Shown: positions 27,920 through 37,474 of the stretch, piece by piece
How the letters are laid out: each line of letters begins with the position of its first letter
Numbering within the stretch: position 1 is the first letter of the stretch
DNA from: Thalassotalea profundi
Lineage (GTDB): Bacteria; Pseudomonadota; Gammaproteobacteria; Enterobacterales; Alteromonadaceae
Assembly: GCF_014653195.1 (NCBI RefSeq)
Contig: NZ_BNAH01000017.1
Span: forward strand, 1 to 64,000
Direction of reading: 5' to 3'
Length of the DNA stretch: 64,000 nt
Translations under genes and position numbers: made by a program
The notes under the pieces: model-generated
Told to the model about the DNA's origin: nothing
The model's input: the letters and a program-made list of their open reading frames with translations, nothing else
Database searches by the model: none

Positions 27920-28417
27920 ATGAACGACAGAGTAATCGCTGCCATATTAATGATAATTATGGTACTTAATTTTTTTGATGTATTAACAGATATATCATTA
28001 GGTGTTCCTGCCTGGCATATTTTTTCTGAAAGCTTGATTGTTATTGTCTCTGGTATTGGCGCTATCTTTTTAATTAAAGATATCTATGCAAAATCATCGA
28101 ATGTTGCCAAATTAAAAAATGAATTGATGATCTCAGACGACAAGCTTAAAAATATTTCAACAGAAATGATCAATGCACGTACTCAATATGCAGAAGTAAT
28201 TCACTCGCAATTTGAACGTTGGGGATTAACTAAAAGCGAACAAGAAGTGGCTATGCTATTATTGAAAGGCTTAAGTTTTAAAGAAATAAGCGGTTTACGA
28301 AATACTAAAGAAAAAACAGTTCGCCAACAAGCTTCTCTTATTTACAGTAAAGCCAGTGTTCAAGGTCGTCATGAATTGGCAGCTTGGTTTTTAGAAGATT
28401 TTATGGTGACAAATTAA
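27920..28417 (+). CDS. Membrane-anchored LuxR-type regulator
   Basis: 165 aa. Two hydrophobic segments at the N-terminus (about 5-27 and 33-57) are followed by a short coiled linker and a C-terminal LuxR/GerE helix-turn-helix (LTKSEQEVAMLLLKGLSFKE, then TVRQQASLIYSKASVQGRHE). There is no receiver domain. It is divergent from the CzcBA operon with 105 bases between starts, so control of that pump is likely but inferred. A membrane-tethered HTH could respond to envelope signals without proteolysis. Confidence 0.75.
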   Translation: MNDRVIAAILMIIMVLNFFDVLTDISLGVPAWHIFSESLIVIVSGIGAIFLIKDIYAKSSNVAKLKNELMISDDKLKNISTEMINARTQYAEVIHSQFERWGLTKSEQEVAMLLLKGLSFKEISGLRNTKEKTVRQQASLIYSKASVQGRHELAAWFLEDFMVTN

Positions 28418-28472
28418 AGGGCAGCAAATAAAGCTTAGATAGTTTTTACTACCCTTTAAAGTCAAAGTAGAC

Positions 28473-29783
28473 TTATTTGCTCTTAATAACCTCACCAGCT
28501 TTCATTACAAAATCAACATCAAGTAATTCTTCAATATTGTTAAGTGGGCTACCATGTGTGGCAATAATATCAGCCATTTTCCCTACCTCAAGTGTACCTA
28601 GGCTACTACTTCTATCGATTAAATCAGCAGCATTTACCGTCGCTGATTTAATAATATCGGCTGCCGGCATGCCAGCGTTAAACATCAGTACGGCTTCTTG
28701 TGCATTTGTGCCATGTTGAGACACGCCACTGTCGGTGCCAAACGCTATTTTAACACCGGCTTTATAAGCTTTAGCGAAATTACCTTTCATATCAGTGCCG
28801 ACTTTAATTGCTTTAGCTTTTTGTGATTCACTTAACACATTTGTGTTTTTAGCCATTTGCAACACGGTTTCACCAGCAAGTAGTGTCGGGACAAGATAAG
28901 CACCTGTCTTTTTAAATAACTTATAAGATTTTTCGCCCGCATAAGTACCGTGCTCAATACTTGCCACACCCGCTTCTAATGCTGCAATAATGCCATCTTC
29001 TTGGTGCGCATGGCTGGCAACCTTCGCTCCCATTCGCTTAGCGGCTAGTACGACTTCTTTTAACTCATCCATTTCCATCTGTTGACCAGTACCTGTTGCA
29101 CGATCAGTCAACACACCACCCGTTGAGGTTATTTTAATTAAATTAGCTCCGTATTTAATTGCATGGCGGGCAGCACGACGACAATCAAATGGTCCATCAC
29201 AAACCGTTTTATTGCTGTCATCATGAAATTCCATTAGCTCAGGGCTAACGCCACTTACATCAGCATGTCCGCCAGTGATACCTACACCACCAGCAGCAAT
29301 GATGGTTGGTCCTTGGATCCAGCCATTATCAATAGCATCTCGTAAAGCATACATTTCTTGGGGACTAGACCCTGCATCACGTACGGTAGTAAAACCCGCA
29401 TTTAATGTTCGCATAGCAAACATATGAGATCTCATTTGCATCAGCTGTGACGACATTTTTAAGGCTTCGCTGTCGTTTTTAGGACCTAGCTCCCCTTGTA
29501 AATGTACATGTAAATCCATTAAACCAGGCATCACAAAACTCGATGATAAATCAATCAAGGTAGCGTCTTGCGCGATGTCTTTCGCGTTAACAAACCCTGA
29601 TGTAACTTGGGTTATTTTGCCATCTTTTACTACAATCGTTTGTTTAGAAAGTGGTTTTTTACCAGGAATTGTTAGTAATTCACCTGCATGTATTACTTGC
29701 GTGTTAGCCCAAACATTAGTCGCTAGCGCCATTAATGTTAAAGCTGAAGAAAACTTTATCGTATTTATTTTTAGTCGTTTCAT
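28473..29783 (-). CDS. Exported amidohydrolase (prolidase/imidazolonepropionase-like)
   Basis: 436 aa. A signal peptide ends near VWAN (residue 27). Amidohydrolase metal motifs are present in order: MDLHVHLQG, a Lys in NLIKITSTGGVL, VASHAHQEDGI, SIEHGTYAG and IAFGTDSGVSQHGTNA. The set fits the metal-dependent hydrolase subgroup that contains exported Xaa-Pro and Xaa-Arg/Lys dipeptidases. It probably cleaves dipeptides or related amides in the periplasm. Single gene on the minus strand. Confidence 0.85.
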   Translation of the reverse strand: MKRLKINTIKFSSALTLMALATNVWANTQVIHAGELLTIPGKKPLSKQTIVVKDGKITQVTSGFVNAKDIAQDATLIDLSSSFVMPGLMDLHVHLQGELGPKNDSEALKMSSQLMQMRSHMFAMRTLNAGFTTVRDAGSSPQEMYALRDAIDNGWIQGPTIIAAGGVGITGGHADVSGVSPELMEFHDDSNKTVCDGPFDCRRAARHAIKYGANLIKITSTGGVLTDRATGTGQQMEMDELKEVVLAAKRMGAKVASHAHQEDGIIAALEAGVASIEHGTYAGEKSYKLFKKTGAYLVPTLLAGETVLQMAKNTNVLSESQKAKAIKVGTDMKGNFAKAYKAGVKIAFGTDSGVSQHGTNAQEAVLMFNAGMPAADIIKSATVNAADLIDRSSSLGTLEVGKMADIIATHGSPLNNIEELLDVDFVMKAGEVIKSK

Positions 29784-29900
29784 AAACCCTCACTTTTATC
29801 ATTATTATTAATAGTTACTACGTTAAACTAGCAACCAACGAGAATTTAGCAAGTAAATTACCTTAAATAAGCATGATTTTACGACGAACAACAAAACTAA

Positions 29901-29924
29901 AAAGGCCAGCAAATGCTGGCCTTT
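29901..29924. terminator. Terminator after slyD-like gene
   Basis: A 10-bp perfect stem AAAGGCCAGC/GCTGGCCTTT with loop AAAT lies 27 bases beyond the stop of the minus-strand peptidyl-prolyl isomerase gene, with short T runs on the transcript. Confidence 0.8.
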
Positions 29925-29950
29925 CAAAAAAATTAACGATTTAAATAATC

Positions 29951-30433
29951 TTAATGGTGATGACCACCAACGCCATGAGCATGTCCATGTTCAACTTCTT
30001 CGTCAGTAGCATCACGTACATCAACCACCTCTAAATCAAAAGTTAACACTTTACCTGCAAGTGGTGGATTAATATCAACGGTGACCATAAAGCGCCCTGC
30101 CTTCACAACAGTCACTTGGCGTTGACCTTGTTCAGTATTAACTACAGCTGTCATACCTGGTTTCCATTTAGTGGCACCTTGTAAATGCTTAGCTGGCACA
30201 CGCTCGATAGCATCTTCTTGACGTTCACCATAAGCGTCTGCAGGTTGTAATGTTACTGAAAACTTCTCCCCTGCTTCTTTACCGGTTAACGCATTTTCAA
30301 CGCCAACAATCATATTTTTATGACCATGCAAGTAGGCTAAAGGATCACTTTCATACGAGTTTTCAATTTCTTCGCCCGCTTCATCTTTTAACGTATAGTG
30401 AAATTGCACTACTTTGTTATCTGTTATTTTCAT
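29951..30433 (-). CDS. slyD: FKBP-type peptidyl-prolyl isomerase, SlyD-like
   Basis: 160 aa from the ATG at 30433; an upstream frame extension would overlap the EamA gene and adds nothing family-like. FKBP core: VVQFHYTLKDEAGEEIENS, PLAYLHGHKNMIVGVENAL, the inserted-flap chaperone domain (ADAYGERQEDAIERVPAKHL), and DINPPLAGKVLTFDLEVVDV. The tail is His-rich (HGHAHGVGGHHH), as in SlyD, which binds nickel and other metals. Acts as a folding helper and metal-binding protein in the cytoplasm. Confidence 0.88.
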   Translation of the reverse strand: MKITDNKVVQFHYTLKDEAGEEIENSYESDPLAYLHGHKNMIVGVENALTGKEAGEKFSVTLQPADAYGERQEDAIERVPAKHLQGATKWKPGMTAVVNTEQGQRQVTVVKAGRFMVTVDINPPLAGKVLTFDLEVVDVRDATDEEVEHGHAHGVGGHHH

Positions 30434-30527
30434 TAATTGTCCAGTTTGCTTTGTATAAGGTGATAATCGCGCAAGTTTAACAAAGATATTATCGCTGCCA
30501 AAGTAAATTTTGATACCCCTACCGCTG

Positions 30528-31415
30528 TTATGCCCAAAGCAATAAGATAATGACACTAGCAATGACTAATGCCATCCCCAAATATTCCATTAATGTTATC
30601 TTTTCTTTAAAAATACGATAGGTTAAAAATAAAGTAATAAAAAATTCAACCTGCCCTAAAGCTTTAACATAAGCGGCGTTTTGATAACTTGCTCCAGTAA
30701 ACCAACCTATGGAGCCTAAAACGCTGGTTATACCTACAAATAGACATAAACGCCAATGAGTAAACATTAAACTAAGCTGGTTTTTATCTTGTAACCACAC
30801 ATAGATAACCGAAATGAATGACTGAACCGTGATCATAAACACTAATGTAACCGCGGCACTTACCATTAAATCGATATTAAGTGCTAAACTCGATTCGCGA
30901 ATTAACAACGTGGTTATTGCCAGTGCTAATCCCGACGCTAAACCAAAGCCTGCACCAGGGTTTTGAAAAATATCTTTAAAGGTAAATTTTACTTTCGACA
31001 AAATGAGAACGCCAACAACACCAATAACCACAGAAAGCCAGCCTAAAAAACTCATTGATACTGAAAAAACTAATGCGCCCACTATGGCAACTTGTATAGC
31101 TTCAGTTTTAGCCAAACTCGTGGCAACTGCAAAGTTTCTATATTTAAATGCGGCTACTAAACATGCAGTACCAACGATCTGCATCACACATGCAATTAAG
31201 GCATATTGTAAAAATTGAGGGTTAAGTTCAGGTAATGATTGCTGACGAAATTCCAATAGAAATACGAGATAAATAATAGCAAAAGGCAATGCATATAAAT
31301 AACGAACGCCTGTGGTGGCCATTGAATTTAAATGAACAGATAATTTTTTCTGACCTGCTGTTCGTACAGCCTGCATGAAAGCAGCAAGTAAAGTAAATGC
31401 AATCCAAGTTTCCAA
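30528..31415 (-). CDS. EamA/DMT-family transporter
   Basis: 295 aa with ten predicted membrane segments in two EamA repeats; the second begins near GLASGLALAITTLLIRE and ends ITLMEYLGMALVIASVIILL. The start is a TTG at 31415 with GGA upstream; the next Met (residue 14) would cut into the first helix. Substrate unknown; such carriers export amino acids, metabolites or drugs. It lies 95 bases upstream of the slyD-like gene on the same strand. Confidence 0.8.
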   Translation of the reverse strand: METWIAFTLLAAFMQAVRTAGQKKLSVHLNSMATTGVRYLYALPFAIIYLVFLLEFRQQSLPELNPQFLQYALIACVMQIVGTACLVAAFKYRNFAVATSLAKTEAIQVAIVGALVFSVSMSFLGWLSVVIGVVGVLILSKVKFTFKDIFQNPGAGFGLASGLALAITTLLIRESSLALNIDLMVSAAVTLVFMITVQSFISVIYVWLQDKNQLSLMFTHWRLCLFVGITSVLGSIGWFTGASYQNAAYVKALGQVEFFITLFLTYRIFKEKITLMEYLGMALVIASVIILLLWA

Positions 31416-31516
31416 ATAAATTCCAACGTTATGAAAAGAGTTATCAATTAGCTAAATTATTCTATAAAACCAAGTATAAAATGCGCAAAAATATTTCAGT
31501 TATAGGCCTTGATGTA

Positions 31517-32566
31517 TTAATCTTGCTGAGGAAGTAATATCACTTTACCGTCACTTTTATGCTCGGCGTAATGATCTATCGCTTTAGAAAAATCAGAAAA
31601 ACCAACTGTGGCATAAATATCTGTTTTGAAAACACCAGAAGCAAAGAGCTTTTGCACTTTTTTACTTAATGCCAATACCTGCCATGGTTTAGCTTTACCG
31701 ATATAGGTTGCTAACCAAAAGCCTTCTATTTTTATATCTCTAAAAATAACATCTGCCACAGAAAAACGTCCACCAATAGGGTCATGGGTTTCAGTTAAGC
31801 GGCCATAAACTATTGCAGTTGAACCTTTTGGCATGGCTTTTAATACTCGTGGCGTATCATCAGCTGCAACCGCATCAAGTAATACTGTCGCTTGCAATTC
31901 ATTAGCGAATGTTTTCAATTGGTGATCGAAATTTTCATCCATAGTATTTAAAACATGATCAGCGCCAAGTGTCGTTAAAACATCAACATTGGTTTGACTT
32001 CTCACTGTTGCAATGGTTTTTACGCCCAAACGCTTAGCATAACGAATGGCACCTTTACCTACTTGACTAGCTGCCGCATTGATAACAATGCTTTTAGCGC
32101 CCAACTCTACTGCTCTATCAACCATACAAACTGAAGTGCAAGGATTAACAATTAAAGTAGCTGCTTGTTCATCAGGAATATCGTTTCGAACAGGTAAACA
32201 AAAATTGGCTTTCGTAATCGCATATTTTGCCCAAACCCCATCAATACCTGGTTGCGCGGAAATAGCCACACGTTTACCTGTTAACCATTTACCATAAATT
32301 CCCGCATTGGCATCAACAACTATACCAACGCCTTCAAAGCCACAGTAAGCATTATCTTGTGGAGGTAAGCCATACTTTCCAAGCAAATAAACAAGATCGG
32401 AAGGGTTAACTGGGCTAGCTAGCATTTTAATTAAGACTTGGCCTTTTTTTAAGACAGGTATGTCTTTTTCAATTAAATTAAGGCGTTGAGAAGAAAGTAA
32501 ACTTTCATCTTCACTTAAGACTAAAGCCAATCCCTGATTTTTGATAATTGATTGTTTCACTGTCAT
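31517..32566 (-). CDS. Zinc-free MDR oxidoreductase (quinone/enoyl reductase-like)
   Basis: 349 aa. Medium-chain dehydrogenase fold: GroES-like N-terminus with ASPVNPSDLVYLLGKYG, and a Rossmann domain with INAAASQVGKGAIRYAKRLG. The usual structural and catalytic zinc Cys sets are absent, placing it with quinone oxidoreductases and mitochondrial-type 2-enoyl reductases (MECR-like). Cofactor is probably NADPH. Substrate unknown. Single gene, divergent from mgsA. Confidence 0.82.
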   Translation of the reverse strand: MTVKQSIIKNQGLALVLSEDESLLSSQRLNLIEKDIPVLKKGQVLIKMLASPVNPSDLVYLLGKYGLPPQDNAYCGFEGVGIVVDANAGIYGKWLTGKRVAISAQPGIDGVWAKYAITKANFCLPVRNDIPDEQAATLIVNPCTSVCMVDRAVELGAKSIVINAAASQVGKGAIRYAKRLGVKTIATVRSQTNVDVLTTLGADHVLNTMDENFDHQLKTFANELQATVLLDAVAADDTPRVLKAMPKGSTAIVYGRLTETHDPIGGRFSVADVIFRDIKIEGFWLATYIGKAKPWQVLALSKKVQKLFASGVFKTDIYATVGFSDFSKAIDHYAEHKSDGKVILLPQQD

Positions 32567-32690
32567 ATTATTCTTTTTATTTTAATTATTGATTGCTATG
32601 GTAAAGACTATTGAAACTTTTTTCACTATAAATTGCTCCACATACAATAGCTTTGTTCATCATTAATATACTTACAATATTAGGTAACTC

Positions 32691-33146
32691 ATGGAATTTA
32701 AAAGTATTACAGCGCCGGCAGCCAAAAAAATAGCGCTTGTTGCACACGACAACATGAAGGCTGACTTAATCACTTGGTGTTTACGTTATCAACAACAACT
32801 TTCAGCCCATACTTTGTTTGCTACCGGTACAACCGGTACTAAAATTTCCCAGCAAACCGATCTAAAAGTAAGCAAGCTTATAAGTGGCCCATTAGGTGGT
32901 GATCAACAAATTGGAGCGATGATCACTGAAGGTAAGGTCGATCTAATGATATTTTTCTGGGATCCGCTTGAAGCACAGCCTCACGATCCTGATGTAAAAG
33001 CGCTATTAAGGCTTGCCGCGGTTTGGAATATTCCTGTTGCTTGTAATCAAGCCAGCGCTGATTTTATTATCAGCTCGCCATTATTTTCCAATACCTATGA
33101 GAAGACGATTCCTGATTATGAGCGCTATCTAGAAAGCCGTGCATAA
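32691..33146 (+). CDS. mgsA: Methylglyoxal synthase
   Basis: 151 aa, standard length. MgsA converts dihydroxyacetone phosphate to methylglyoxal and phosphate, a bypass that relieves sugar-phosphate stress. Motifs: KKIALVAHDNMKADLITW, ATGTTGTKI (phosphate binding), SGPLGGDQQIGAMI, and DLMIFFWDPLEAQPHDPDVK with the catalytic Asp. Single gene, convergent with fdhD. Confidence 0.97.
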   Translation: MEFKSITAPAAKKIALVAHDNMKADLITWCLRYQQQLSAHTLFATGTTGTKISQQTDLKVSKLISGPLGGDQQIGAMITEGKVDLMIFFWDPLEAQPHDPDVKALLRLAAVWNIPVACNQASADFIISSPLFSNTYEKTIPDYERYLESRA

Positions 33147-33179
33147 AAGTCTTAATTACATATTTTAATTGGCACGTAT

Positions 33180-34028
33180 TTACAACCTTAGTCGCCAATC
33201 GCCGTGATATACATTAAAGCTATCTGATTTTAAAAAGGCGATTAAGGTTAAATCAAATCGTTTAGCAGCTTGAATTGCTAATGCTGAAGGTGCGCCTAGG
33301 GCAATAAGTATTGGACTACCTGCCACTAATGTTTTTTGTACCATTTCAAAACTAACTCGACTTGATATTAATAAAAAACAATCATCATTACGAATGACTT
33401 TATTATTAATAGCTAAAGCACCTATTAATTTATCTAACGCATTATGTCGACCTATATCTTCTTTTATTTCAATAAGTTCGGAATTTTCATCAAACATAGC
33501 AGCGCAATGAGCGCCGCCAGTTAAAGCTTGTAAAGGTTGCACATTAAATAACAACTTTCCTGCTTGATGAATCTGCTTTTTGCTTAACCAGTTTCGTCTG
33601 TTCGATAAAGGGGGGATTCCTTGTAGTTCTAAAGCTTTAAGGGAAGTATTACCACATAAGCCACAACTACTATAAGTAGTTTGGTATTTATTTATAGGTT
33701 TGATTTTATCTTTACAGCTAGCAATTAATGTTACTTCCCAAAGGTTACCTTGACTATTGTCGTCCTCATCGTTTTGCATGCTAAGAATTTGATGTTTATT
33801 AGTAATTACACCATCAGATAACAACAATCCTGTGATATGAGCTTGTTCATCTCCAGGCGTTCGCATGGTAAGCGTATATACAAACGCATTACTTCCATTT
33901 TCAGTACCATCACCTGAAATAACCAAGTTAATTTGCAAAGGCTGTTCACAAATAACAGTATCCAACTCGGTATTCGTAGCTGTATCTGTAACTAACTGTT
34001 TAAATAAATTTTCTGTTGTTTTTCTCAA
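33180..34028 (-). CDS. fdhD: Formate dehydrogenase sulfurtransferase FdhD
   Basis: 282 aa. FdhD moves sulfur from IscS to the molybdenum/tungsten cofactor of formate dehydrogenase. Diagnostic parts: YSSCGLCGNTS (the CxxC sulfur-carrying loop), LTGGAHCAAMF, EDIGRHNALDKLIGAL, and SSRVSFEMVQKTLVAGSPIL. The best start is a TTG at 34028; a stop lies just upstream in frame and no ATG is available near the conserved N-terminus. No formate dehydrogenase structural gene is in the window. Confidence 0.93.
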   Translation of the reverse strand: MRKTTENLFKQLVTDTATNTELDTVICEQPLQINLVISGDGTENGSNAFVYTLTMRTPGDEQAHITGLLLSDGVITNKHQILSMQNDEDDNSQGNLWEVTLIASCKDKIKPINKYQTTYSSCGLCGNTSLKALELQGIPPLSNRRNWLSKKQIHQAGKLLFNVQPLQALTGGAHCAAMFDENSELIEIKEDIGRHNALDKLIGALAINNKVIRNDDCFLLISSRVSFEMVQKTLVAGSPILIALGAPSALAIQAAKRFDLTLIAFLKSDSFNVYHGDWRLRL

Positions 34029-34243
34029 AATAATCCAGTGAAGCGACTAACAATACAATAATTATAACGAGCTAATGTTCACACATAAATAATTATAAAA
34101 TTTAATTAAGCTAAGTAACAAAAATAGAGAAAATAGAGAAAATATAAAACTTTACGTTACACTAAGATTCAAGGTTATCAATATAAATTTAAAAAAACTC
34201 TGAGACGCAGGACGCAGCTTGATAAAATGATTAAGGAAATCAT

Positions 34244-34429
34244 ATGCAAAAACTCCCCTCATCACTGATTAATACATGGTTATTTTTAGCTCAATGTGAC
34301 GAACCTCAACTTGCTAAATCAAAGCTCATCGCTTTTGGGCGCATAAAACACTATTTTGGTAATAATGAATTGGCAAAGCTATATATTGAACAATCGAATG
34401 ATAAAACAATAGAAGTATTCATCATATAG
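34244..34429 (+). CDS. Small hypothetical protein
   Basis: 61 aa. The ATG has AAGGAAAT directly upstream with good spacing, which supports translation. The sequence (PSSLINTWLFLAQCDEPQL, then GNNELAKLYIEQSNDKTIEV) is soluble, without a signal peptide. I recognise no family. It lies between fdhD (divergent) and the glutathione S-transferase gene, 76 bases before the latter. Confidence 0.5.
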   Translation: MQKLPSSLINTWLFLAQCDEPQLAKSKLIAFGRIKHYFGNNELAKLYIEQSNDKTIEVFII

Positions 34430-34505
34430 GTTTACTACAAACATAACTTCTATGAGATAATCCATCCGAGTTCTATAAAAATAATTAAATAATAATACTT
34501 AAACA

Positions 34506-35291
34506 ATGCTTACTTTATTTACTCACTTTAACGTGCCATGTGGACATAAGGTTCAACTATTTTTACATGAGTTATCGCTCAATTATAATATACACCCTGT
34601 TAATTTAAGAGATAGTGAACACCAAAGTAGTTGGTTTCTAAAGCTTAATCCTAAAGCACAAATTCCAGTACTTTTAGATGATACGACGGTTATTTGTGAT
34701 TCAACCGAGATTTGTATTTATTTAGATCATAAGTTTAACAAAGGAAAATTTTTCACTGAAAATCAACTTAATTATGGTGCTATTCAACAATGGTTAGATT
34801 TTATTGATCATAATATCCATCATGCAAGTAGCTTATTAAGTTGGTGTATTGCCGTTCGACCTGAAATGCTAAAAAGAGATGATTGGCAAATAAAACAATA
34901 TATTAATGCAATTCCTTGTGAAGACCGACAACATAGACGAACTAAAGCGTTAAAGCTGGGGATAAATTTACCTGAGCTTTCAACATCGATGACTCACTAC
35001 AGGTTAATGTTAACTAAAATGGCAAGATTATTGACACAAAATAATTATCTTTTTGGTGATGAATATAGCGTAGCTGATATAGTTACGCTGCCCTATATTG
35101 AACGATTAGTTTTATTATCTTTTTCTTCTATGTGGCAAGAGTACCCTGAAATATTGAAATGGCATAAAAATATGGCAAAGTTAAAAGGCTATCAAACATG
35201 CTTTCATGACAGTTATCCTCCTTATTTTAAGGAACGCTGGCTTGAATATGGTGACGCTGCCAAAGAAAAACTACTTAACCTCGATGCATAA
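34506..35291 (+). CDS. Glutathione S-transferase family protein
   Basis: 261 aa. N-terminal thioredoxin-like domain with FNVPCGHKVQLFLHELSL (possible active Cys at 12) and the glutathione gamma-Glu contact region PKAQIPVLLDD...CDSTEICIYL. A C-terminal all-helical domain includes FGDEYSVADIVTLPYIERL. It is somewhat longer than the common 200-230 residues. Substrate unknown; detoxification or dehalogenation are family options. Confidence 0.85.
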   Translation: MLTLFTHFNVPCGHKVQLFLHELSLNYNIHPVNLRDSEHQSSWFLKLNPKAQIPVLLDDTTVICDSTEICIYLDHKFNKGKFFTENQLNYGAIQQWLDFIDHNIHHASSLLSWCIAVRPEMLKRDDWQIKQYINAIPCEDRQHRRTKALKLGINLPELSTSMTHYRLMLTKMARLLTQNNYLFGDEYSVADIVTLPYIERLVLLSFSSMWQEYPEILKWHKNMAKLKGYQTCFHDSYPPYFKERWLEYGDAAKEKLLNLDA

Positions 35292-35328
35292 GTCCCCATA
35301 AATACTTAACATACATAAGTAACAGGCA

Positions 35329-36057
35329 TTACAAATTGTTTATAGACGCTCGAATGCTTGACGGTAATTGCTCAAACATTGCCTTAAAATGTTTACTAAA
35401 GTAACTATGATCTTGATAACCACATTGAAAGGCAATATCAGCAATAGGCAATGAAGTTTCAACTAAAAGTTGCCTTGCTTTTTCAAGCCTCACTTCGCGT
35501 ATAAATTGCTTTGGCGTTTTATTTAAATACTTTTTAAAACGTCGCTCTAGCGCACTAATAGAAAGATGAGAAACCTTAGCTAACTCTTCAATATGAATAT
35601 CTCTTTCATAATTTAAACGAATAAAATCAACGGGGACTTTTAACTCATCAATACCCGATAATGTTTTGACTGTTTTTTGCAAATGGCGAGTAATTCCATA
35701 AGTACCAATGATCTGGCCATTATCATCTCTAAGTGGCCTTTTAGACGTTGAAAACCATGCGACTTCTCGTGACTTATGCATATTCATTTCAAGACGATTT
35801 TGAACCATTTCACCAGCCAATACTTTTTGATCATCCACTATATATTGTTTCGCAAGGTGAGGAGGTGAAAAATCGCTATCACCTTTACCGATAACAGACT
35901 CCAATGAGCGATAACCTAAATGTTCAATCAAATATTTATTTGCATAAACAATTTTACAATCACAGTCTTTTATCCAAAAAAGGATGTCCGGTAGAAGCTC
36001 AAATGCTTCAATTAATTGCTTAGCACTTAGCTGATTTAGCAGTGGGTTTTCTTTCAT
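35329..36057 (-). CDS. PAS-AraC family transcription regulator
   Basis: 242 aa. An N-terminal PAS domain (about 10-120: LLPDILFWIKDCDCKIVYAN, VIGKGDSDF, then YGITRHLQ) is joined to an AraC/XylS two-helix-turn-helix domain (residues about 135-240: SISALERRFKKYLNKTPKQF and CGYQDHSYFSKHFKAMF). It is divergent from the sugar-oxidation cluster with 206 bases between starts, so it most likely controls that cluster in response to a small ligand. The target is inferred from position. Confidence 0.85.
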   Translation of the reverse strand: MKENPLLNQLSAKQLIEAFELLPDILFWIKDCDCKIVYANKYLIEHLGYRSLESVIGKGDSDFSPPHLAKQYIVDDQKVLAGEMVQNRLEMNMHKSREVAWFSTSKRPLRDDNGQIIGTYGITRHLQKTVKTLSGIDELKVPVDFIRLNYERDIHIEELAKVSHLSISALERRFKKYLNKTPKQFIREVRLEKARQLLVETSLPIADIAFQCGYQDHSYFSKHFKAMFEQLPSSIRASINNL

Positions 36058-36263
36058 AAGGTTAACTAATAACTTTATTGTTAGTGTAATTACTTTATCA
36101 AACGTAAAAGTAAGTTAAAACAACTAACGCCGAATTTATTGCATTTAAAACCGATAAAATAATACCCTAACAAATTATCACAGCGTTACACTGATGAAAT
36201 AAATTCAATTATTACTTTTTGCTAACCTAACTATTAACAAATGCCAAAAGAGAAATTAACCAC

Positions 36264-37430
36264 ATGAATAATATAGATAAAAGAAAACTCAGAATGGCAA
36301 TGGTTGGAGGTGGACATGGTGCTTTTATCGGTGCAGTTCATAGAATAGCAGCTCAAATTGACGGCCAAATATCCTTATGTGCTGGTGCATTTAGCCAAGA
36401 TGCTCAACGCAGTATTGACTCAGGAATTTCATTGTTTTTACCAGAAGATAGATGTTATCGAAGCTACCAAGAACTGATCACGTGTGAGGCAAAAAAGCCA
36501 CTTGATCAACGCATTGACTTTATCGCTATTGTAACACCAAACCATTTACATTTTGATATTGCTAAAATGGCGTTAGAGCATGGCTTTCATGTGCTGTCTG
36601 ACAAACCCGCCACCTTCAACTTAAATCAAGCCTTAGCGCTTAAAAAGATTATTGAAAAAACCAATCAACTTTACGCTCTATCGCATGCTTACACGGGATA
36701 CCCACTTGTTAAACACGCTAAGAACTTAGTAAACGAAAATGTATTAGGCAATATTAACAAGATTGTTGTTGAGTATAGCCAAGGTTGGTTAGCCCCCTCA
36801 GAAGATGATACCAGTAAACAAGCGAGTTGGCGTTTAGATCCGAAACAAAGTGGTATTAGCTGCTGTATGGGAGATATTGGCGTTCACGCAGCAAACCTAG
36901 CTGAATATATTTCAGGCCTCGAAATTACTCGTGTTTGCGCTGATTTAGCGCCCGTTGTAGAAGGTCGACAACTTGATGACGACGGCACAGTTTTGCTCAG
37001 ATTTAATAATGGTGCAAAAGGCGTACTAATGGCTAGCCAAATATCTACCGGTGAAGAAAATGATCTTCGTATTCGCATTTATGGCGATAAAGCTAGCATC
37101 GATTGGTCTCAACTAGCGCCTAATACCCTTTGGCTGAAAATTAATCATCAGTCCGCGCAAATGATCCGTACAGGTGTTGGCCACTTTAGTGACAATGTAA
37201 TAAAAGCCGTTCGTACACCAGCAGGACACCCAGAGGGGTACCTTGAGGCTTTTGCCAATATTTATAGCAATTTTGCTGAGCAAATACGGGCGTTTAACAA
37301 GAATCACACTGTGTCTAACACTCAATTTGACGTGCCGGGTATTGATGAGGCAATCAGAGGAATGGCTTTTATCGAAAACGTTGTTCGCTCCAATCAAACT
37401 GAGTCTAAATGGTCAACATTTACCATTTAA
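36264..37430 (+). CDS. Gfo/Idh/MocA family sugar dehydrogenase
   Basis: 388 aa cytoplasmic NAD(P)-dependent oxidoreductase. Rossmann motif VGGGHGAFIGAVH near the start, VTPNHLHFDIAKMALEHGFH, then SDKPATFNL with the family DKP (EKP-type) Lys, and DIGVHAANLAEYISGL with the catalytic Asp...His pair. First gene of a plus-strand cluster running to 43121. In known 3-keto-sugar pathways such enzymes oxidise a glycoside at C3 or reduce the 3-keto sugar released. Which direction applies here is not visible. Confidence 0.88.
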   Translation: MNNIDKRKLRMAMVGGGHGAFIGAVHRIAAQIDGQISLCAGAFSQDAQRSIDSGISLFLPEDRCYRSYQELITCEAKKPLDQRIDFIAIVTPNHLHFDIAKMALEHGFHVLSDKPATFNLNQALALKKIIEKTNQLYALSHAYTGYPLVKHAKNLVNENVLGNINKIVVEYSQGWLAPSEDDTSKQASWRLDPKQSGISCCMGDIGVHAANLAEYISGLEITRVCADLAPVVEGRQLDDDGTVLLRFNNGAKGVLMASQISTGEENDLRIRIYGDKASIDWSQLAPNTLWLKINHQSAQMIRTGVGHFSDNVIKAVRTPAGHPEGYLEAFANIYSNFAEQIRAFNKNHTVSNTQFDVPGIDEAIRGMAFIENVVRSNQTESKWSTFTI

Positions 37431-37474
37431 TTAACACAAGAAATACAAACAGTAAAATGATTACGGAATTACTC

